Positions 59,218 to 64,000 of a stretch of DNA of 64,000 bases are shown here, in pieces. Position numbers and translations under genes: made by a program. The stretch spans positions 124,001 to 188,000 of the forward strand of contig JACJZG010000003.1 in assembly GCA_020635715.1 (NCBI GenBank), read 5' to 3'. The DNA comes from Flavobacteriales bacterium. GTDB taxonomy: Bacteria; Bacteroidota; Bacteroidia; Flavobacteriales_F; PHOS-HE28. Each line of letters opens with the position of its first letter. Positions within the stretch are counted from its first letter, which is position 1. The notes beneath the pieces were generated by a model that made no database searches, had not been told where the DNA came from, and was given only the letters and a program-made list of their open reading frames with translations.

Positions 59218-62200
59218 CACCGGCGCAGGTCAACGAAGCCCTGCAGGGTGCGCGTTCCGTCATTTATACTGAGGATGACGAAGTAGGTTCCATTGGGCAG
59301 TTGACCGCCCTTGTTGCTTTCGCCGCTCCATTCGTTCCTGTAATCCGGGCGTTCGTAGACCACATTGCCCCAACGGTTCACCACGGTGAAGAGGTTCTTG
59401 GGATAAGCCTCGATGCCGCGGACCACGAACCGTTCGTTATCGCCATCGCCGTTCGGGCTGAAGGCCGTGGGCATGGTGAGGTCGGATGGCTCATCGAGTT
59501 CCACGGTCAGGGTCGCTGTGCAGCCGTTCGCATCGGTCACCAGCAGGGTGTAGGTCCCGGCCGCCAGGCCTGAGATGCTCTCGGTGGTGGCACCGTTCGA
59601 CCAGGAGAATAGATAGGGCGCATTTCCTCCGCTCACCGCGTTGGCGATGCTGCCGTCCGCAGCGCCGAACACACTGATGTTGTGTCCTGATGCGTGGCTG
59701 CTCAGCAGGGTGTCGAAGGTGATCGCATCGGGTTGCACCACCGCGTAGGTCCCCTCGAAGGTGCAGCCGGCCGCATCCGTGATCGACACGGTGTAGCTGC
59801 CCGCGGGAAGACCATTGAGGTCCTCCGTGGTGGGCCCGTGGTTCCAGATGAAGTTGAAGGGTGCGCTCCCGCTGAGGACGGTGAGGTCCACGGATCCCGC
59901 TGCTTCGCCATGGCAGGGGCTTGCGCTGATGTTCGCCTGGGCTTCAAGCTGCGGCGATCCGATGATCGTGGCCGACGCCAGGGTGATGCAACCGTTCGCA
60001 TCCGTGACCACCACGTTCAGGTCACCTGGTGCCAGGCCGATGAGGTCCTCCGTCGTGGCTCCATTGTCCCATTCGTACTGGTAGGGGGCGCTTCCACCGA
60101 CCACGGTCAGGTCCACGGTGCCATTGTCGCCAGCACAAGCAGCGGAGGTCGCGGCCGTTGAGGCCTCGAGCGCGCCGGGTGCTTCAAGAGTGCTGCAGTC
60201 CTGGGCCTCACAACCGTTCGCGTCCGTGATCACCACGCAGTACGCGCCGGGCCCCAACCCGGTGATCATGGGGTTGTTCGAGGTAAGCCCGTTCGGTCCG
60301 GTCCAGGCATAGGTGAAGGGCTGCGCGCCACCGGTCACGATGGTCTCGATGGAGCCGTCGCTGGCGTTGGCGCAGGAGATCGCGGACCCGCCCGGGAAGT
60401 TCGAAGTGTTCAGGGTCGGAAGCACCGGTTCCGGGGCGATGATGTCCACGACCTCCACGGAAGTGCATCCGTTCATATCCGTCGCGGTCACGGTGTAGGT
60501 GCCGGCGGCGAGGCCGCTCAGGTCCTCCAGCGTCGAGCTGAAACCATCGGGGCCGCTCCAGCTCTGTGTGTAGCCACCGTTGCCGCCGGTGATGGTCAGA
60601 TCGATGGCTCCATCGCTGGTGCCATGGCAGCTGGTGCCGGAGCCGTTGTAGCTCACGAGGCTTGTGGTGGTGGACAAGGCGCTGTCCGGCTGGGTCAGCG
60701 TCACCACAGTGAAGAAGCTGCAGTTGTTGGCATCGGTCACCACGAGTTCGTAGTTGTAGTCGCCAGCCGGCAGGCCGGTGACATCCTCGGTGCTGAACTC
60801 GATCTCGTCCGGACCACGCCAGCTGAAGGTGTAAGGACCTGAACCGCCGGTGATGGTCGCGTCGATCGAGCCATCGCTGGCGCCGAAGCAGCTCACATTC
60901 GTTCCGGAGGGATAGACCGAGAGCGTGAGCTCAGCGGTAACGCCGTCCACAGGTTCGGAGAGGGTGATCAACGTATCTGTTGCACAGCCCGATGCATCCG
61001 TGATGTGGACGGCGTAGTCGCCCGCCACGAGCCCGGAATTCCCAGCCTGTTGGGATTGATACCCGTTGGGACCTGAGATGCCGATGGTGTAGGGTGCGGT
61101 TCCGCCCGAGGGGTCCAGTTCGATCACGCCGGTGCTATCGCCCTGGCACTGCAGGTTGTAGGATCCGTAGAAGGACACATAAGGTCCTGCCGCGAGCGGA
61201 AGTGGCCCATCGAGCAGGGTGGTGAACGTGCCGGCGCATCCGAGATCATCGGTGATCTGCACGGTATAGGCACCATTGGCCAGGCCGGCGGGGTCCTGGT
61301 CGGTGGAGGTGAAGCCATCAGGTCCGCTCCAAAGGACCGCATAGGACGAACCACCTCCGGTGATGCTCAGATCGATGCTGCCGTCGAGGCCGCTGGCACA
61401 GGGATTGGACACCCGCTGGAAGCTGGCCGCTAACGGTTCGGGTGCGTCAAGGGTGATCAAACTGTCGTTGCGGCAGCCGTTCTGATCGGTCACGGACAAG
61501 GAGTATGTCCCGGGACCCAGATCGGAAAGGTCCTCATCCTGGGAGGTGAAGCCGTTCGGTCCGATCCACTCGAACTGGTAGTCCGGGGCACCACCTGTCA
61601 CGCTTACCTCGATGCCGCCGTCATTGCCCGCGCAGCTCACCTGATCACCGTTGAAGTCGGTGATGGCGATCACCACTTCCAGCTCATCCGGAGCGGTGAG
61701 GGTGGCCGATGCGGATCCCGTGCAACCCAGTGCATCAGTGACGGCCAGGTCGTACACGCCGGCCACCAGGCTCATCAGGTCCTCGGCATCGCTCGTGAAT
61801 CCGTCCGGTCCGGTCCACGCATAGGTGTAGGTGGGTGTTCCACCGGTCACCGTGGCGTTGAACACGCCGATCGCGAGCGTCGCACACGGGATGTTGAAGC
61901 CCCCGCTGTAGGTGACCGACGCGAGGTCGACCACCAATGGTTCGGGTTGTGTGAGGGTGTGCGTGCTCACATGGGAGCACCCGTTCGCATCCGTCACCGT
62001 CAAGGCGTAGGTGCCGGCGGCAAGCCCGCTGATCATCGCGGTTGATGCGTTGAACAGATCGGGACCGGTCCAGGCGATGGTGTACGGTGCCGTCCCTCCT
62101 TGGATCATGGCCTCGAGCTGGCCATCTGCTCCACCGTGGCAGGTGATGTTCTTCCCATCGGCCAGCGTGGTGGCTGTCACGTTCACTTCCACCGTGGCGG

Positions 62201-64000
62201 GAGCCGTGAGCGTGTAGGATACGGAGGCGGAACATCCGTTCGCATCCGTGATCTCGGCCGAGTAGGTCCCGGGGTCCAGTCCTGTTCTGTCCTCGCTGAT
62301 CACGCCATCATTCCACACCACGGTGAACGGAGCGGCACCACCAGCAATGCTCAGGTCAATGCTACCGTCCGCCGCACCGGCGCAGGTGACATTGTTCCCA
62401 TTGATCTCTGACAGCGTGGCCGTGATGTCCATCGGTTGCGGTGCCGCAAGCTCAATAGTGGCCTGCGCGGTACAACCGTTCTGGTCCATCACGGTCACCT
62501 GGTAGGTTCCCGCGTCAAGCCCATCGATCGCGGTCGTATCCGCCGTGAATCCAGCCCCATTGCTCCAGCTGATGGAATAGTTACCGGTGCCGCCCTCTAT
62601 GGTCAGCGCAATGCTTCCGTCGCTGCCACCTGCGCATGCGATCTGGTCTCCGCTGGCGAAGAGGCTCGTGGTATGGGCGATCTGCAGCGGTGCAGGTGCG
62701 GTCACGTTCGCCGCGGCGTTCGCACTGCATCCGTTCGCGTCAATGATGCTGGCGGAATAACTGCCGGGCGCGAGTCCTGAGGGGTCCTCATCCGTGGATG
62801 TGAAGCCGTTCGGACCGCTCCAATCGATGGAGTATGGCATCGTTCCCCCCTGTATGATGAGGTCGATGGATCCATCGTTGGCACCAGCGCAGCTGAGAGG
62901 TTCCGGTTGGGCGGAGCCGGTCAGTGCGATGGGTGCGGCGAGGTTGAAGGACGTGGTGGAAACGCAGCCGTTCACATCCGTCACTACCACGGTATAGGTT
63001 GCGGCTCCAAGGCCGGACACATCCTCGTCTGAGGAGGTGAAGCCGTTGCTGGCCGTCCACTGGAAGGTGGGACTTCCCGCACCTCCCGTGATGGTCACGT
63101 CAATGCTCCCGTCGTTCCCGTTCGCGCAGGAGATCGCCGTCCCGAGGTGATCGCTCACGGCGGCGTCCATCTCGAGCGGCGCGGGCTCATCAAGGTCCAC
63201 TTGCGTGCTGGCGAAACACCCATTGGCGTCCGTGATGAGCGCTGAATAGGTCCCGGCCGCGAGCCCGCTGAGCATCGCGCTCGATGCGTTGAAGCCGTTG
63301 GGCCCCGTCCATTGGATCGACAGCGGAGCGCTGCCCCCCGTTGCCATCAGCTGGATGGAACCTGATGAAGCCCCTGCGCATCCGATGGCGGTGCCAGCCG
63401 GTGTGGTCGATGTGGTGAACGATGAAGCGATCGAGGCAGGTCCGGTCAAGGTCTGGGCCACATTGGTGGTGCAACCGTTCAGGTCCGTTACGACAAGGGT
63501 GTAGGTGCCGGGTTGCAGCCCTGCGATGTCCTCCGTGCCTGCGGTGAAGCCGTTCGGGCCGCTCCATAGGTAGGAGTAGGGTGGTGTTCCGCCCGTGATC
63601 GTCGCGTTGATCTCACCGTCGTCAGCGCCATGGCAGCTGATGTTGGTTCCGCCGTGAACGCTCGGAACAAGGGTGGCGCCAAGTACGGCCGGGCCTGTGA
63701 TCAGTCGGGTCAGGACCGCTGTACAGCCGTTCGCATCGTCCACGCTCACGTGGTAGCTGCCGCTCGTAAGGCCGGTGATGTCCTCGGTGTTCGCGTTGAA
63801 CCCTGCGGGACCGCTCCAAGAGATGGTGAACGGACCAGTGCCACCGGTCACCGTCAGGTCGATCGCACCATTGTTCGCGTTCGCGCAGCTGACACCCCAG
63901 CCACCTGGATGGCTGGTGCTGATAGCGCTCAATTGAAGGGAACCTGGCTGGCTCACATTGAACGCTTCCGTGATCGAGCATCCGTGCGCATCGGTCAGTT
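59217..64000 (-). CDS. giant SprB-repeat surface protein with T9SS type B C-terminus (5' end outside window)
   Basis: The open frame runs to the window edge, about 1,594 residues so far. It contains 18 complete repeats of about 75-85 residues, each with a W.GP.GF core, a (S/T)GL..G.Y turn and a conserved end V.D.NGC, characteristic of SprB repeats; the end of another repeat is seen at the edge. The last 90 residues (PTAFSPNGDGDNERFVVRGI, VVNRWGNVVYERPDYRNEW, LPNGTYFVIL) are the gliding-motility-associated type B C-terminal domain. A cell-surface adhesin or motility-type fibre is predicted. It is followed by its probable export partner, the PorP/SprF-like gene. Confidence 0.92.
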   Translation of the reverse strand, partial: LTDAHGCSITEAFNVSQPGSLQLSAISTSHPGGWGVSCANANNGAIDLTVTGGTGPFTISWSGPAGFNANTEDITGLTSGSYHVSVDDANGCTAVLTRLITGPAVLGATLVPSVHGGTNISCHGADDGEINATITGGTPPYSYLWSGPNGFTAGTEDIAGLQPGTYTLVVTDLNGCTTNVAQTLTGPASIASSFTTSTTPAGTAIGCAGASSGSIQLMATGGSAPLSIQWTGPNGFNASSAMLSGLAAGTYSALITDANGCFASTQVDLDEPAPLEMDAAVSDHLGTAISCANGNDGSIDVTITGGAGSPTFQWTASNGFTSSDEDVSGLGAATYTVVVTDVNGCVSTTSFNLAAPIALTGSAQPEPLSCAGANDGSIDLIIQGGTMPYSIDWSGPNGFTSTDEDPSGLAPGSYSASIIDANGCSANAAANVTAPAPLQIAHTTSLFASGDQIACAGGSDGSIALTIEGGTGNYSISWSNGAGFTADTTAIDGLDAGTYQVTVMDQNGCTAQATIELAAPQPMDITATLSEINGNNVTCAGAADGSIDLSIAGGAAPFTVVWNDGVISEDRTGLDPGTYSAEITDANGCSASVSYTLTAPATVEVNVTATTLADGKNITCHGGADGQLEAMIQGGTAPYTIAWTGPDLFNASTAMISGLAAGTYALTVTDANGCSHVSTHTLTQPEPLVVDLASVTYSGGFNIPCATLAIGVFNATVTGGTPTYTYAWTGPDGFTSDAEDLMSLVAGVYDLAVTDALGCTGSASATLTAPDELEVVIAITDFNGDQVSCAGNDGGIEVSVTGGAPDYQFEWIGPNGFTSQDEDLSDLGPGTYSLSVTDQNGCRNDSLITLDAPEPLAASFQRVSNPCASGLDGSIDLSITGGGSSYAVLWSGPDGFTSTDQDPAGLANGAYTVQITDDLGCAGTFTTLLDGPLPLAAGPYVSFYGSYNLQCQGDSTGVIELDPSGGTAPYTIGISGPNGYQSQQAGNSGLVAGDYAVHITDASGCATDTLITLSEPVDGVTAELTLSVYPSGTNVSCFGASDGSIDATITGGSGPYTFSWRGPDEIEFSTEDVTGLPAGDYNYELVVTDANNCSFFTVVTLTQPDSALSTTTSLVSYNGSGTSCHGTSDGAIDLTITGGNGGYTQSWSGPDGFSSTLEDLSGLAAGTYTVTATDMNGCTSVEVVDIIAPEPVLPTLNTSNFPGGSAISCANASDGSIETIVTGGAQPFTYAWTGPNGLTSNNPMITGLGPGAYCVVITDANGCEAQDCSTLEAPGALEASTAATSAACAGDNGTVDLTVVGGSAPYQYEWDNGATTEDLIGLAPGDLNVVVTDANGCITLASATIIGSPQLEAQANISASPCHGEAAGSVDLTVLSGSAPFNFIWNHGPTTEDLNGLPAGSYTVSITDAAGCTFEGTYAVVQPDAITFDTLLSSHASGHNISVFGAADGSIANAVSGGNAPYLFSWSNGATTESISGLAAGTYTLLVTDANGCTATLTVELDEPSDLTMPTAFSPNGDGDNERFVVRGIEAYPKNLFTVVNRWGNVVYERPDYRNEWSGESNKGGQLPNGTYFVILSINDGTRTLQGFVDLRR

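Overview
The window looks like a chromosomal piece of an uncultured, fairly high-GC member of the Bacteroidota, most likely Flavobacteriales or a close relative. Several things point there: promoter -7 boxes of the form TAnnTTTG or TAnnTTCG, type IX secretion (T9SS) hallmarks (a SprB-repeat protein with a type B C-terminus, a PorP/SprF-like protein, type A sorting tails), a DUF4290 gene beside murA, the Asp-type MurA, a cysteine-poor L36, and a fused str-S10-spc-alpha operon without tuf.

Layout. 1-3890 is an accessory segment: a C-rich, hairpin-rich stretch with no convincing gene, a small ORF, a 5'-truncated Rhs-core/C-terminal-tip gene coupled to a small lipoprotein, and a 143-bp tandem array between two gene fragments. 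3891-10568 holds two tandem DUF6089/PorG-like barrels, a SpoU methyltransferase, mutS, tRNA-Gly(GCC), tRNA-Leu(UAA) and gluQ. 10558-23906 holds a Fic-fold protein with a degenerate active site, adenine deaminase, envelope proteins, an OXA-like class D beta-lactamase lipoprotein, grpE-dnaJ, a DUF4290-murA-thioredoxin cluster and a UvrD/PcrA helicase. 24090-27513 is a second variable segment: an AT-rich membrane-protein gene, a fragment of a Fic gene, a barrel-like protein and a second Fic-fold protein.

27540-45953 is one long plus-strand ribosomal operon: rpsL, rpsG, fusA, the S10/spc genes, secY, map, infA, rpmJ, rpsM, rpsK, rpsD, rpoA and rplQ, closed by a terminator. carA and eno follow, separated from rplQ by two minus-strand envelope genes. 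50407-64000 is envelope and secretion: an LtaS-like sulfatase, a secreted M1 peptidase with a T9SS tail, an alpha-solenoid protein, and a translationally coupled trio (giant SprB-repeat adhesin, PorP/SprF-like protein, OmpA/PD40 lipoprotein) that probably forms one secretion and surface-display unit.

Four genes (rplP, eno, the sulfatase and the M1 peptidase) each have a single-base frame break with recognisable sequence on both sides. Three of the four fit a lost G. Because rplP and eno are normally essential, sequencing or assembly error is the likeliest cause. The least explained material is the 1-1068 stretch, the 143-bp array that multiplies the tail of a broken gene, the orphan Rhs tip with its lipoprotein, and two Fic-fold proteins that both carry Arg in place of the catalytic His.
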